In this document: positions 16,799 through 25,683 of the stretch, in pieces
Layout: every line of letters starts with the position of its first letter
How positions within the stretch are numbered: the first letter of the stretch is position 1
Assembly: GCA_964465665.1 (NCBI GenBank)
Contig: CAYXKM010000285.1
Coordinates: 1 to 64,000 of the forward strand
DNA length: 64,000 nt
Direction of reading: 5' to 3'
Origin: JAKEGN01 sp964465665
GTDB taxonomy: Bacteria; Pseudomonadota; Gammaproteobacteria; Steroidobacterales; Woeseiaceae
Made by a program: the position numbers and the translations under genes
Notes under the pieces: generated by a model
The model's input: the letters and a program-made list of their open reading frames with translations, nothing else
Databases searched by the model: none
What the model was told of the DNA's origin: nothing

Positions 16799-17251
16799 TC
16801 AATCCTTGAAGGTAACTTGCTGCAGTACATAAGTGCTGCCGATAGTACGCAGCGTCTCGCGATCGACTGCCGCTACGCGCATGTTCTCGGTCGAACCCGT
16901 GATGGTCGCACCGAGTTGCTCGACGTATTCGATGCCACGGTCAAACACCGCCCAGTTCTTGTAGGTTACCGTCAGGTACAGATCCGGCTCGCCTTTGCGC
17001 GGCGAAGTATTGGTAAACATGCTGAATGAAACAATATCGCCATCCTTCATCTGGGCTTCGTTGAATTTTCGCCACACGTTGCTCAAATCGTTCACATAGG
17101 CATTGAACATTCCCGGTTTGACGTGTACTTCCGTCACGGCAACGATGTTGCCGTTCTCCCATCCACGGGTATGATCCTGTGCGAGCGCCGTGCCGGTCGA
17201 TGCGCAGAATGTCACTGCCAGTACAGCAGTCCAGAGTCTTGTTCTTGTCAT
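16799..17251 (-). CDS. exported protein of unknown function, possible alpha/beta-barrel domain
   Basis: A 150-residue secreted protein: signal peptide ends near ALAQD (residue 25), followed by an IVAVTEVHVKPGMFNAYVND segment that resembles the first strand-helix of dimeric alpha/beta-barrel (NIPSNAP/ABM-like) domains. A second half-repeat around YLTVTYKNWAVFD is compatible with that fold. No catalytic residues can be named. A strong terminator follows, and the amidohydrolase gene diverges from it across 127 bases. AAGGAA precedes the start. Confidence 0.6.
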   Translation of the reverse strand: MTRTRLWTAVLAVTFCASTGTALAQDHTRGWENGNIVAVTEVHVKPGMFNAYVNDLSNVWRKFNEAQMKDGDIVSFSMFTNTSPRKGEPDLYLTVTYKNWAVFDRGIEYVEQLGATITGSTENMRVAAVDRETLRTIGSTYVLQQVTFKD

Positions 17252-17378
17252 TGCTGTGATTCCTTATTCTATTGTTGAATTGACAGAGTACAATTAATTG
17301 ATCTTTTGCACTTGTGGCGGCGATTATACAGGTGCCGGCCACACATAAACTTTTTTCTGATGAAGTGAGAAATCCCGG

Positions 17379-19382
17379 ATGAGAATAATTCTTGTATTGG
17401 TCACGATTTCGGTTGCCTTGCTGGCAAGTTGTGCCCGGTCTGACAAGCCCGATCACGCCGACCTGGTACTGACCAATGCCTACGTTTACACCGCCGACGA
17501 CGCAATGAGCATCGCAGAGGCCGTTGCAATCGGCGGCAACTCCATCGTTTTCGTCGGCACGAACGCTGCTGCCGTTGACTACATCGGGGAGGACACCGAG
17601 GTCCGGGACATGGCCGGGGCGATGGTGATGCCCGGTCTCCACGACATGCATATCCATGCGCTGGGCATTATCGAACCCGACATGTGCGATCTCGATTCGC
17701 AGCCGCTGTCACTCGAGCAACTGGTGCCGGTACTGCAGGCTTGCCTGGAAAAGTATGAGGTACCGACTGGCGAATGGCTGATCGTCCTGCAGTGGGCATT
17801 CTCCAGCGGTAACCAGCCGAGCGTTGGCTTGCCGAACATACGCGCGGCACTTGACGCCGTGTCCACCGAGCACCCGATTTTCCTGTGGGGTAACGACGGC
17901 CATCACGGCGCGGCCAACAGCGCCGCCCTTGCAACGGCAAGGAATACGGACGGTGACGTGGTTGGTATCAACAGCCGGACACTTGCCGGTGATTTCGCCG
18001 CATTCAGGCCGATGATCGCGGTCGATGCGCGCGGCGAACCGAGCGGTGGCATCAATGAAGATGCACGCATGCTGATCCGGCCTGACTTCTTCGGCGACAT
18101 GCTGGGCATGAGCGCGGACCCGGAGACGACCATGCCGCGGGTTGCGGCGAAGCTCGCGGCGACCGGCATCACCTCGATACAGGATGCAATCGTCACTGCC
18201 GATACGCTAGCCGCGTATGCGTGGCTCGAAGAAAGCAGCCTTATGACGTTCCGCCTGAAAGCGGCACTTTCCGAACCCGAGTCCGAAAGTGTTGATGCGA
18301 TCGATGCACACCTGAAGTCGCTGCAGGCACTCCGCGAGCAGTACCGCGATTCGAAGCTGATTCAGGCTAACGCCGTCAAGCTGTTCGCCGATGGGGTGCT
18401 GGAGGGCAATCCGCTGACCTGGCCGCCGACCCTGCCGGTAGCCGCGATGCTCGAGAATTTCAAACAGCCGATATTCGGCGGCAATATCGAGGATGGCAGC
18501 TTCGGTATTCGCGGTTATGTCGACCAGGATCGCGAGGCGTGCAAGACCGTGCAAATCGACCCCGACGGCTATACGGATGCTGCACGCGCCGCAGCCTTCG
18601 AGTCGGAGTTCGGCTTCTATCCGCAGCAGTGCATTCCGACGAGCGGTATTCTCGAACACGAAGAGGCGTTCGTTCGCGCTTATATTCGCAAGGCGACCGA
18701 GGCCGGTTTCCATGTGCACGTGCACGCACTCGCGGACAAAGCTGTACGCGTAGCCGTGGACGAGTTCGGCAAGGTCAAGAGCATCGCGGAAGCGCAGAGT
18801 CTTACGCAAAGCCTCGCGCATGTGCAGATTGCAAATCCTGAGGACCAGAAGCGCATCGGCGAACTCGGCGTGTCGGTGGTGTTTACTTTCGTGTGGACAA
18901 CGCCGAGCGTCCAGTACGAGATGATGGTGGCGCCGTTCATCGACGAGGTAACCGGTATCGAGGACATGTACAGCCTGGATAACTACTACATGAAAAACGT
19001 CTACCCGGCGAAAAGCATCCAGTCATATGGCGGAGTACTGGTCAACGGCAGCGATGCGCCGGTCGGGAGCCGAGACCCCATGCCCTTTGTCAGCCTGCAG
19101 CAATCCGTCTATCGCAGCGACGGTGAGCGTGTGATGAACGCGGATGAGCGTATCGACATACACTCGGCGATCGCTGCATTCACGAAAAACGGCGCAAAGC
19201 TGTTTGGCCACGCAGACACACTTGGGAGCATCGAGGTCGGCAAGACCGCCGACATCATTGCCATCAGCCAGAATATCGTCGAGCTGGCGGAGAAAGGCGA
19301 GCCAGAGCGCATTGGAGACACGCAGGTAACGCTGACTGTCTTTGACGGGAAAATTGTTTACGAACAGGGCATGAAAAACTGA
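17379..19382 (+). CDS. YtcJ-type amidohydrolase lipoprotein
   Basis: A 667-residue metal-dependent hydrolase of the amidohydrolase_3 (YtcJ/NfdA) group. The N-terminus is a lipoprotein signal with lipobox LLASC (Cys18), so it is membrane-anchored outside the cytoplasm. The metal ligand motif MPGLHDMHIHALG lies near residues 86-98, other ligands are likely at HVHVHAL (about 447) and the NGSDAPVGSRDPM segment (about 553) carries the catalytic Asp. The C-terminal IEVGKTADIIAIS strand completes the composite beta-sandwich. Substrate unknown; relatives act on N-substituted formamides and similar amides. It is likely a single-gene unit, converging with the HEAT-repeat operon. Confidence 0.85.
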   Translation: MRIILVLVTISVALLASCARSDKPDHADLVLTNAYVYTADDAMSIAEAVAIGGNSIVFVGTNAAAVDYIGEDTEVRDMAGAMVMPGLHDMHIHALGIIEPDMCDLDSQPLSLEQLVPVLQACLEKYEVPTGEWLIVLQWAFSSGNQPSVGLPNIRAALDAVSTEHPIFLWGNDGHHGAANSAALATARNTDGDVVGINSRTLAGDFAAFRPMIAVDARGEPSGGINEDARMLIRPDFFGDMLGMSADPETTMPRVAAKLAATGITSIQDAIVTADTLAAYAWLEESSLMTFRLKAALSEPESESVDAIDAHLKSLQALREQYRDSKLIQANAVKLFADGVLEGNPLTWPPTLPVAAMLENFKQPIFGGNIEDGSFGIRGYVDQDREACKTVQIDPDGYTDAARAAAFESEFGFYPQQCIPTSGILEHEEAFVRAYIRKATEAGFHVHVHALADKAVRVAVDEFGKVKSIAEAQSLTQSLAHVQIANPEDQKRIGELGVSVVFTFVWTTPSVQYEMMVAPFIDEVTGIEDMYSLDNYYMKNVYPAKSIQSYGGVLVNGSDAPVGSRDPMPFVSLQQSVYRSDGERVMNADERIDIHSAIAAFTKNGAKLFGHADTLGSIEVGKTADIIAISQNIVELAEKGEPERIGDTQVTLTVFDGKIVYEQGMKN

Positions 19383-19390
19383 AGTCGAAG

Positions 19391-20197
19391 TCAGTCTACC
19401 GCCAACAAGCCTGATATGTAGTTGATCATAAGGTCAGAGCCTGTATCTGCCAGCGAGAACAGGGCAGTTCGGCGGACTTCCATGTCCAGGTCCGGTTTTT
19501 CGATGACGGCGATCAGTTCGCGGGCTGCCTCGTCCGGCGGCAGTTGCGACAATGCGAGAATGGCCTGGTCCTGAATTTCCTCGTTGCCCTTCTCGAATGC
19601 CAGTTGCCTCATGACATCCGTTGTTTCGGCGATTCGGGCCACTCCTAACCATTCAATCGCGTCCAGGCGATCGTCGATGTTTGCGCCATGCCTTGCAATC
19701 TTTATGAGGGCATCGCGTGACCGGGTTCCATCGTGGACTGCCATTGCAGCCAATACATCGGAAGTGATGTCCGAACGGGGTTCAACATACGCCTGCAACC
19801 AGTCAAGGCTGGCATCCGCAGACACGACGCCCAGATCATTGATCGCGAGCTCCGTTGTTACGGGACAGCTCGGGCTCAATGTTCGAATGTCGACCGACTT
19901 TCCTGCATCAACCAGGACATAGATCTGCATTTCGGGACCCTGGTATCCGGCGGTGTCCATGATATTGATGCCGCCGCTTCGGCCATCAAGATTGCAGCCG
20001 GTCCGGGTTGGGCTCCCCCTGTTCCATTGAACGCAACACCATTCGCCGGCGCCGGCGTGAGCGGCCACCCGCCAGGCATGCCAGCCGTCATCGGCGATTG
20101 CGAACTTCGATTCGGCGAGGCCCTGGCCGCCGGCGGTCAACCCGGTGAACAAGAGCGGGAAGAGGCCGAAGCGAATCGGGGCCGAGGCAGTGCGCAT
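19391..20197 (-). CDS. exported HEAT-repeat protein (second of a pair)
   Basis: A 268-residue protein with a signal peptide (about residues 1-29), an N-terminal beta-like region with several cysteines and a Gly-rich segment, then HEAT-like helical repeats in the C-terminal half (SDVLAAMAVHDGTRSRDALI, EEIQDQAILALSQLPPDEAA, and MEVRRTALFSLADTGSDL). HEAT repeats act as protein-binding scaffolds. The ATG at 20197 shares a base with the previous gene's TGA (TGATG), and a GTG one codon earlier is also possible. It is the last gene of an ECF sigma / anti-sigma / HEAT / HEAT operon. No enzymatic function is visible. Confidence 0.7.
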   Translation of the reverse strand: MRTASAPIRFGLFPLLFTGLTAGGQGLAESKFAIADDGWHAWRVAAHAGAGEWCCVQWNRGSPTRTGCNLDGRSGGINIMDTAGYQGPEMQIYVLVDAGKSVDIRTLSPSCPVTTELAINDLGVVSADASLDWLQAYVEPRSDITSDVLAAMAVHDGTRSRDALIKIARHGANIDDRLDAIEWLGVARIAETTDVMRQLAFEKGNEEIQDQAILALSQLPPDEAARELIAVIEKPDLDMEVRRTALFSLADTGSDLMINYISGLLAVD

Positions 20198-21105
20198 CAC
20201 AGCTCACCGTCAAACGTCGAATCGATAATCTCCATCACTGCATCGCTGTCCATGTTGACAAGTGTGCGCAGCAGCTCCTGTTTCTCTCTGGCATCCTGGC
20301 TTTCGCGAAAGAGTTGCAGTACTCCGTCGTCATAATCCGAGATCAGCATCCCTTGCAAAGCGGCATCCCTGACATCCGCCGAAACCGCTCCCTTGTACAC
20401 TTCAAGCAGCGTGGCGTTCGCCTTGTCGCCACCGACGACACCAAGCCCGTGCAGCGCCTGAATCTGTTGCTGCGGATTCGTGTTGTCGATGGCAAGTACA
20501 CGAAGGCTGTCGAAATCTCCCGCCACCGAGTACGCATCAATCAGGCTTTCCGAAGTTCCGAGCTGCTCACGCAGCCGGTGCAGTTCGTCACGCGCGTCCA
20601 TGGCACCGAGTATGCCGACAGCCGCTTCGAACTCCTTTTCGGTGGTTGCATCGATCGCAACCTGATAGACGGCTCCGGCATCATCAGCTATGAGGTAAGC
20701 ATCCAGCACGGCCTCTCGTATGGCTTCGTCGCCGCCCGCGTAAATCTCCCTGAGCCCTGCAAGGGCGGTCGTATCTCCGCCGATGCCGATCATCCGAATG
20801 GCCTCCGTGCGCAGCGTTGCTGTACCCGTCTTTGCCGTATCCAGCAACATTTGTTGCGCTTCGGGCAACTCTATCTGGCTGAGTACGAACAAAGCGCGCG
20901 ACTTCAGTGCCTCGCTGTACTCACCGCGTAGAACTTTTGCGACGATCGGCAGGGCCTTTTCCGGCGGGGCCGAGATCAGTGCCTCGAGCGCTGCAATTCT
21001 GAGTTGCTCGTTGTCATTACTGTCGTTCCTGGCAGTCTGCGCACCAGCACCGACAGCGGCCAGCGAAGAAACAGTGAGCAGAATAAAAGTCCTCAGCCAA
21101 TTCAT
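20197..21105 (-). CDS. exported HEAT-repeat protein (first of a pair)
   Basis: A 302-residue protein with a signal peptide (to about GAGAQ, residue 23) and then a nearly continuous run of HEAT/ARM-type helix pairs of about 30 residues, for example LRIAALEALISAPPEKAL, SRALFVLSQIELPEAQQML, LRTEAIRMIGIGGDTTAL and IREAVLDAYLIADDAGAV. It has no catalytic signature and is probably a periplasmic scaffold. It lies 14 bases after the anti-sigma gene and is coupled to the next HEAT gene by TGATG. The pairing with a membrane anti-sigma factor suggests it senses or transmits an envelope signal, but that is inference. Confidence 0.75.
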   Translation of the reverse strand: MNWLRTFILLTVSSLAAVGAGAQTARNDSNDNEQLRIAALEALISAPPEKALPIVAKVLRGEYSEALKSRALFVLSQIELPEAQQMLLDTAKTGTATLRTEAIRMIGIGGDTTALAGLREIYAGGDEAIREAVLDAYLIADDAGAVYQVAIDATTEKEFEAAVGILGAMDARDELHRLREQLGTSESLIDAYSVAGDFDSLRVLAIDNTNPQQQIQALHGLGVVGGDKANATLLEVYKGAVSADVRDAALQGMLISDYDDGVLQLFRESQDAREKQELLRTLVNMDSDAVMEIIDSTFDGEL

Positions 21106-21119
21106 TTCGGTGTTCCTCT

Positions 21120-21854
21120 TCAGATGGTTTCTGCTACTTCTGATGGGGCGATCGAGAGTTTGGTTAGCATCACCTTGAGTTCGAAGGCGAGCTGGTCGCG
21201 CAGAGCCTCGGCGTCCTGCGGCGCGATATCCTCGCTGGCAAGCTGTAGAAGAATGGGTTCAAAAGCGCGCAGTACCCGAGCCAGGTTCGGTGCGTTACTT
21301 TGGACAGCAGCCTTTTCGAACAATCGATTCTGCTCGACGAGTTGCAAGGTCAGTGCAACGCGACCGGCTTGGTCGTCGATCGGCAGACTTCTGATCTCTC
21401 GCTGGCTGTCATCCAGGTGCAGCAGCAGGCCACGCGTAAACGACAACGGAATTGTGGCAACAGGAACAGATTCGCTGCCGGCAATCGAGCTGTCGACGAC
21501 GTTATCGGGAATCTGCCGGTCCTGCAGTCGAACGCCGATGCCGATGCCGACGGCCAGCGCTGCAGCAAGCGCGGTCCCCATCCCGGCCAGCCAGAGCCGC
21601 GGAACGACTCGCCGGGCTTCCGCCCTCGCAGGCGCACTGCGCGCGGCCCGATCGATGCTGTCATACCAGCGTTGCCGAAGATGATCGGCCGCTGGCGGCA
21701 CGGACTCGCTCCGCCATTCTTCAAGCTGGTTACATAGCTCCCGGTACTGGATGGCGAGCCGCGGATCCTCGGCCAGCGCGATGCGCACCTTCTCGCGTTC
21801 GCGGGGAGTCAACTCGTCATAAAAGTACAGCAGGAGGATGTCTTCAGTAATCAT
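21120..21854 (-). CDS. membrane anti-sigma factor
   Basis: A 244-residue protein with the layout of a single-pass anti-sigma factor: an acidic N-terminal cytoplasmic domain (LLYFYDELTPREREKVRIAL, like zinc-less anti-sigma domains), one transmembrane helix around residues 89-108 (LWLAGMGTALAAALAVGIGI), and a periplasmic domain of about 135 residues. No HxxxCxxC zinc motif is present. It overlaps the upstream sigma gene by 11 bases, the usual sign of a sigma/anti-sigma pair, and precedes two exported HEAT-repeat genes that may be its periplasmic partners. Confidence 0.8.
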   Translation of the reverse strand: MITEDILLLYFYDELTPREREKVRIALAEDPRLAIQYRELCNQLEEWRSESVPPAADHLRQRWYDSIDRAARSAPARAEARRVVPRLWLAGMGTALAAALAVGIGIGVRLQDRQIPDNVVDSSIAGSESVPVATIPLSFTRGLLLHLDDSQREIRSLPIDDQAGRVALTLQLVEQNRLFEKAAVQSNAPNLARVLRAFEPILLQLASEDIAPQDAEALRDQLAFELKVMLTKLSIAPSEVAETI

Positions 21855-22383
21855 TGTTGCTCCGACGGTCTGCCATGATGACGCGCAGTTTCTTTACCGC
21901 GCGAAACAATGCCTGTTTGACAGTGCCGACACCGGTGTCGAACTCAGCGGCTATCTCGCTGAGACGCCACTGCTCGAGGTGCTTCAGCACAAAACACGCG
22001 CTCTCCATTTCTGTAAGGTTTTGCAAAGCCGACGCAAGATCCTTGTCGAGCTCCTGATCGGCCCGCTGGCTATCGGGTGCGCGTCCTGTATCGGGCAGAT
22101 CTTCATGCAGCTCTTCGTGCCTCCAGGAGGCCGCTTTCCGAAGTAACTGTAGCGCCGCGTTGATCGCAATCCGGTGTATCCAGGTTTCCAGCATTGCGGT
22201 GCGTTCAAACTGGTGCCGTTTGTGCCAGGCACTGACCAGCGCATCCTGGACCGCATCTGCCGCGAGATCCTCATTTCGGGTAATACGCAGGCACGCCGCA
22301 AACCAGTGGTCGCTGCGATTGGCGATCGCCTGGTCAAACTCGGCCTGCGTCGGAACCCCATGATTCTGCACCATTGACGTCAT
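21844..22383 (-). CDS. ECF-type RNA polymerase sigma factor
   Basis: A 179-residue sigma-70 family protein with region 2 (DHWFAACLRITRNEDLAADAVQDALVSAW in pieces, residues about 25-53) and region 4 (LTEMESACFVLKHLEQWRLSEIAAEF, about 122-147, then a helix-turn-helix GVGTVKQALFRAVKKL). There is no region 1.1 or 3, as expected for the extracytoplasmic-function class. The ATG at 22383 has AGGCTCA upstream; an ATG at 22374 is an alternative. It overlaps the anti-sigma gene by 11 bases. The first gene of a four-gene operon, it probably drives its own promoter and unknown envelope genes. Confidence 0.88.
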   Translation of the reverse strand: MTSMVQNHGVPTQAEFDQAIANRSDHWFAACLRITRNEDLAADAVQDALVSAWHKRHQFERTAMLETWIHRIAINAALQLLRKAASWRHEELHEDLPDTGRAPDSQRADQELDKDLASALQNLTEMESACFVLKHLEQWRLSEIAAEFDTGVGTVKQALFRAVKKLRVIMADRRSNNDY

Positions 22384-22436
22384 TGAGCCTTGGATGCGTC
22401 AGGCCCTGCTTTGGTTAGCAACCGGGCCCTGTGAGT

Positions 22437-23570
22437 TCAGCGCCGATGGTCGAAAGACGCGGTCTTCACCAGAGCAAACACGGGCATATTGGCGCGAAGA
22501 CGCAATTCCTCGACCGCATGGCGCGTCAACTCGGCTTTGAGCACCGTATGGCCGATGTCGATCGACACCGTCGCAAATGCGCTGTTCGGGTGGAGTTCGA
22601 CTGCTGTCAGGTTGCCGCGAAGGATGTTACGAACACTCAAGCCCCGCGGTGCCTCGGTAGCAATGGCCACGTCACTGGCACGAATACTCAGGCGCACCTG
22701 TGACCCGATGGACAGGTGCGTGAGCGTCGGTACCACAAAGGATTGCCCGAAATGATCCAGTCGCGTCAGCTGAAGCTCCGTCAGCTGCTCAACGACTGTC
22801 GCGTCGATGACTGATATCTGACCCAGTGGCGACTGTTGCGCATGTATCCCGAGTTGGTTGAGTACATCCGTCGTATTTCCGGTGCCGATGACTTGTCCAT
22901 GTTTGAGCACGATGACGCGATCGCAAAGCCTGGCAACTTCGTCTATTGCATGGCTTACGTACAGGACGGGAATGCCAAAGCGATCCGGCAATGATTCGAG
23001 GTACGGAAGGATGTCGCTCTTTCGGCTCGTGTCCAACGCCGAGAGCGGCTCATCAAGCAGCAGGATGCGCGGCCTTGTGAGCAATGTGCGTGCGATTGCA
23101 ACCCGCTGGCGCTCGCCTCCGGAAAGTGCCTCGACGCGACGTGACAGGAGTGCTTGCAGGTCGAAAGCCTCGACTACGTGCCTGAGTTCGATCGGAGCGC
23201 GGCCGGGCGCACTACGGCTTGCGGCAAACAGCAGGTTTCCTGCGACATCGCGATGGCCGAACAGTCTTGTATCCTGAAACACGATCCCGACCGGGCGCCG
23301 CCATGCCGGCAGGAAATGCTCACGTTCCGAGTCCTGCCAGCACTCGCTGTCGTACTCCACACGTCCGCGGGCTTCTTTCTCGAATCCGGCGATCACTCGC
23401 AGCAAGGTACTTTTGCCGCTTCCGCTTGCACCGAACAATCCTACACTGCGATCGAACACCAGTTCCTGGTCCACGTCGAGGGTGAAGCCGGGATAGGAAA
23501 TCCCCGCCTTGATCGACAACACCGGCGCCGAATCAGCGGATGCTGACACGATGCCCTCGCACAAAAGCAT
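22437..23570 (-). CDS. modC: molybdate ABC transporter ATP-binding protein
   Basis: The ATPase of the molybdate importer, 377 residues. Walker A is GASGSGKST (near 48-56), the ABC signature LSGGERQR near 150, Walker B LLLDEP near 170 and the switch His in YVSHA near 205. A C-terminal TOBE/MOP-like domain (about 290-370) is typical of ModC and binds oxyanion. The ATG at 23570 overlaps modB by 38 bases; a GTG at 23549 would cut the overlap to 17. It is the last gene of the LysR / MOSC / modABC unit. Confidence 0.92.
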   Translation of the reverse strand: MLLCEGIVSASADSAPVLSIKAGISYPGFTLDVDQELVFDRSVGLFGASGSGKSTLLRVIAGFEKEARGRVEYDSECWQDSEREHFLPAWRRPVGIVFQDTRLFGHRDVAGNLLFAASRSAPGRAPIELRHVVEAFDLQALLSRRVEALSGGERQRVAIARTLLTRPRILLLDEPLSALDTSRKSDILPYLESLPDRFGIPVLYVSHAIDEVARLCDRVIVLKHGQVIGTGNTTDVLNQLGIHAQQSPLGQISVIDATVVEQLTELQLTRLDHFGQSFVVPTLTHLSIGSQVRLSIRASDVAIATEAPRGLSVRNILRGNLTAVELHPNSAFATVSIDIGHTVLKAELTRHAVEELRLRANMPVFALVKTASFDHRR

Positions 23571-24204
23571 AGACCACGAAAAGCACGGCGAACGAGAACA
23601 GCAGGAGGATTGCTGACAGCAGGTGTGCGTCGGCGTAGTTCAACGTCTCTACATGTTCGTAAATCGCGATCGAGATAACCTTGGTCTTTCCCGGTATGTT
23701 GCCGCCGACCATCAGTACTACACCGAACTCGCCAATCGTGTGCGCAAATGTGAGCACGGCGGCAGCAATGAAACTGCGCACAGACAGTGGCACGACGACC
23801 GAGAAAAACGTATTGAGCGGACTTGCGCGAAGACTGGCCGCAGCCTCCAGAGGCGCCCGCCCTATGGATTCGAAAGCACTTTGCAACGGTTGCACGGTGA
23901 AGGGCAGGGAATAGAAAACCGATGCAACGACAAGACCGCTGAAAGAAAAAGTGAGGGCGTCCCCGGTCGCGCGCATCCAGAACGAACCTATGGGTGAGGC
24001 GGGGCTGAGGGCTATCAGAATATAGAAACCGATCACGGTCGGCGGAAGAACCAGTGGCAGAGCTGTAACCGCCTCGACGAACGGTTTGACCCGGGACTGC
24101 GTACCGGACAACCACCAGGCCAGCGGCGTTCCGACCAGCAGCAAAATAACGGTTGTTACACCTGCGAGGGCCAGGGACAGCCAGAGCGGACCGAAATCAG
24201 GCAT
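23533..24204 (-). CDS. modB: molybdate ABC transporter permease
   Basis: A 223-residue inner-membrane permease with five to six helices and the ModB coupling-loop region: EAAASLRASPLNTFFSVVVPL (EAA motif, read in pieces near 140-160) that contacts ModC. VTALPLVLPPTVIGFYILI and TFAHTIGEFGVVLMVGGNIPG are highly conserved ModB stretches. It starts 3 bases after modA ends and overlaps modC. Together with ModA and ModC it imports molybdate for molybdopterin enzymes. Confidence 0.93.
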   Translation of the reverse strand: MPDFGPLWLSLALAGVTTVILLLVGTPLAWWLSGTQSRVKPFVEAVTALPLVLPPTVIGFYILIALSPASPIGSFWMRATGDALTFSFSGLVVASVFYSLPFTVQPLQSAFESIGRAPLEAAASLRASPLNTFFSVVVPLSVRSFIAAAVLTFAHTIGEFGVVLMVGGNIPGKTKVISIAIYEHVETLNYADAHLLSAILLLFSFAVLFVVYAFVRGHRVSIR

Positions 24205-24207
24205 GTG

Positions 24208-24987
24208 TCATTCCAGCCCGTACCCGTAGGCTGTGATGGTCAGTCGCGCTGCGTCGGATCTCAAGTACGCGAGAAAGGCAACTGCAGCCGCGTTCTCATA
24301 ACCGTGCACCAGCAGCACGGCTTCCTGGCGGATCGGTGCATGCAGATGGGCCGGTACGTCCCAGCGGCTGCCATTGCGCGTGTTGCGCTTGCTGATGACC
24401 GATGCCAGTGCAACCAGCCCAAGTTCCGCGTTCCTCGTTGCGGCCAGAGCGAAAGCCTGCCCGACGTTCTCACCCATAACGATCTTTGCTTCCAGCGCAC
24501 TCCAGAGACCGAGTGACTGCAGTACTTCCTTCGCTGCGGCCCCGTACGGCGCCAGCGCGGGATTGGCTATTGCCAACGCACGAAACTCCTGCCTTTCAAG
24601 GACCTCAGTTCCGTTGTCGCCGATCAGCTCCTCGTCCGGACTCCAGAGAGTCAATTTGCCGACAGCGTACACAAACCGAGTGCCGACAACGGCGTGCGCC
24701 GATTCTTCGAGGCGCCGAGGGCGTTCCTGGTCGGCGGCGAGGAGCGCATCGAAGGGTGCGCCGTTGACAATCTGTGCGTAATGTTTGCCGGTTGCTGCGC
24801 TCGAAATCTCTATTTCATGCTCGCCAAGATTCTCGAAATCCTGCACCAGTGTCTCTGCAGTTTCTGCGAAGTTCGTGGCCACCGCGATGAGCGCAGTATC
24901 GGCCGTGGCCAACATCGGCGACAGCAATGCCAGTGCCGGAAAGCTCCTACACACCGAGCGTCGAATTGTCGTGACCAGGTTGTTCAT
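24208..24987 (-). CDS. modA: molybdate-binding periplasmic protein
   Basis: A 259-residue solute-binding protein with a signal peptide (cleavage near LATAD, about residue 29). The mature start LIAVATNFAETAETLVQDFE is the ModA signature, in which the Asn/Phe segment and a following Ser-rich stretch (SAATGKHYAQI) line the oxyanion pocket. It also shows FDALLAADQERPRRLE and the C-terminal LVALASVISK segment. The ATG at 24987 was chosen because it begins the signal peptide; the open frame upstream runs over the MOSC gene. It lies 37 bases after the MOSC stop and 3 bases before modB. Confidence 0.92.
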   Translation of the reverse strand: MNNLVTTIRRSVCRSFPALALLSPMLATADTALIAVATNFAETAETLVQDFENLGEHEIEISSAATGKHYAQIVNGAPFDALLAADQERPRRLEESAHAVVGTRFVYAVGKLTLWSPDEELIGDNGTEVLERQEFRALAIANPALAPYGAAAKEVLQSLGLWSALEAKIVMGENVGQAFALAATRNAELGLVALASVISKRNTRNGSRWDVPAHLHAPIRQEAVLLVHGYENAAAVAFLAYLRSDAARLTITAYGYGLE

Positions 24988-25024
24988 CGCTGCCGCGCAT
25001 TGTACGGCAGTTGCGCGGGCGCCC

Positions 25025-25678
25025 CTAAACCGGCTTGCCAGCAGCCGTGATTTGCCGCAGTCGCCGCACCCAGCCGGCATCGAGCAATGGCAGACTGTCG
25101 AGCGCGAGTTGCGCATTGGCTGCGTTTTGCTCCGGGCCGAATACGGTTTGCCACAATCGGAATATGCTGATGTTGTGGGCGGGGCGTTGCAGCAATTGGA
25201 TTCCATCGCCAGCCCGTAACGTACCTTCCTGTTCGACCCGCAGGTAAAAGCCCAGCCGGCCGCTCGTCAGGAACCGGTTCGGAAAGGTATCGTCGTTCAT
25301 GCGAATCCCGAGCTTGAAACAGGGCAGTCGCGGTTGGGTAACGGTTGCAATGACATCACCGAGCCGGTAGGAGTCGCCCAACACCACCGAGGTCTCCGTC
25401 ATACCGCTGACCGTGAGATTTTCGCCGAACTGCGATGATTCGAGTCCGGCAACACCCAGTTCTTTCGCCCAATACGAATAATGCTCATGCGGATACGCGT
25501 ACATGGACTTGTCGCGGCCTCCGTGAACCTTGAGGTCCGCCTGTCCGTCTCCCTCGAGATGCAACAGGCCGGCGACCACGGGGCCGTGTACAGGCACTTT
25601 GAAAATGCCGGTCGACACGGCCTTCCGCCCGTGTTGCAAGGTCTTTGGCATGCCGACACTGACCTCGATGATAATCAA
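25025..25678 (-). CDS. MOSC domain protein (YiiM-like)
   Basis: A 217-residue MOSC-domain protein related to YiiM and the C-terminus of molybdenum-cofactor sulfurases. The conserved parts are GLLHLEGDGQADLKVHGGRDK, split around residues 38-58, YPHEHYSYWAKELG, and LGDVIATVTQPRLPCFKLG with the invariant Cys (near 127) that handles the cofactor sulfur or metal. YiiM-type enzymes reduce N-hydroxylated substrates with Moco. Being directly upstream of modABC, it fits molybdenum use. The start is a TTG at 25678, which matches the usual YiiM N-terminus; an ATG at 25651 is possible but shorter. Confidence 0.87.
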   Translation of the reverse strand: MIIIEVSVGMPKTLQHGRKAVSTGIFKVPVHGPVVAGLLHLEGDGQADLKVHGGRDKSMYAYPHEHYSYWAKELGVAGLESSQFGENLTVSGMTETSVVLGDSYRLGDVIATVTQPRLPCFKLGIRMNDDTFPNRFLTSGRLGFYLRVEQEGTLRAGDGIQLLQRPAHNISIFRLWQTVFGPEQNAANAQLALDSLPLLDAGWVRRLRQITAAGKPV

Positions 25679-25683
25679 TTCGT

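Noticed and set aside
17252..17378. TTGACA-like and TAGAAT-like boxes between the 150-residue exported protein and the amidohydrolase
   Set aside because: Spacing is poor on the plus strand, and on the minus strand the start would fall inside the ribosome site; no reliable promoter.
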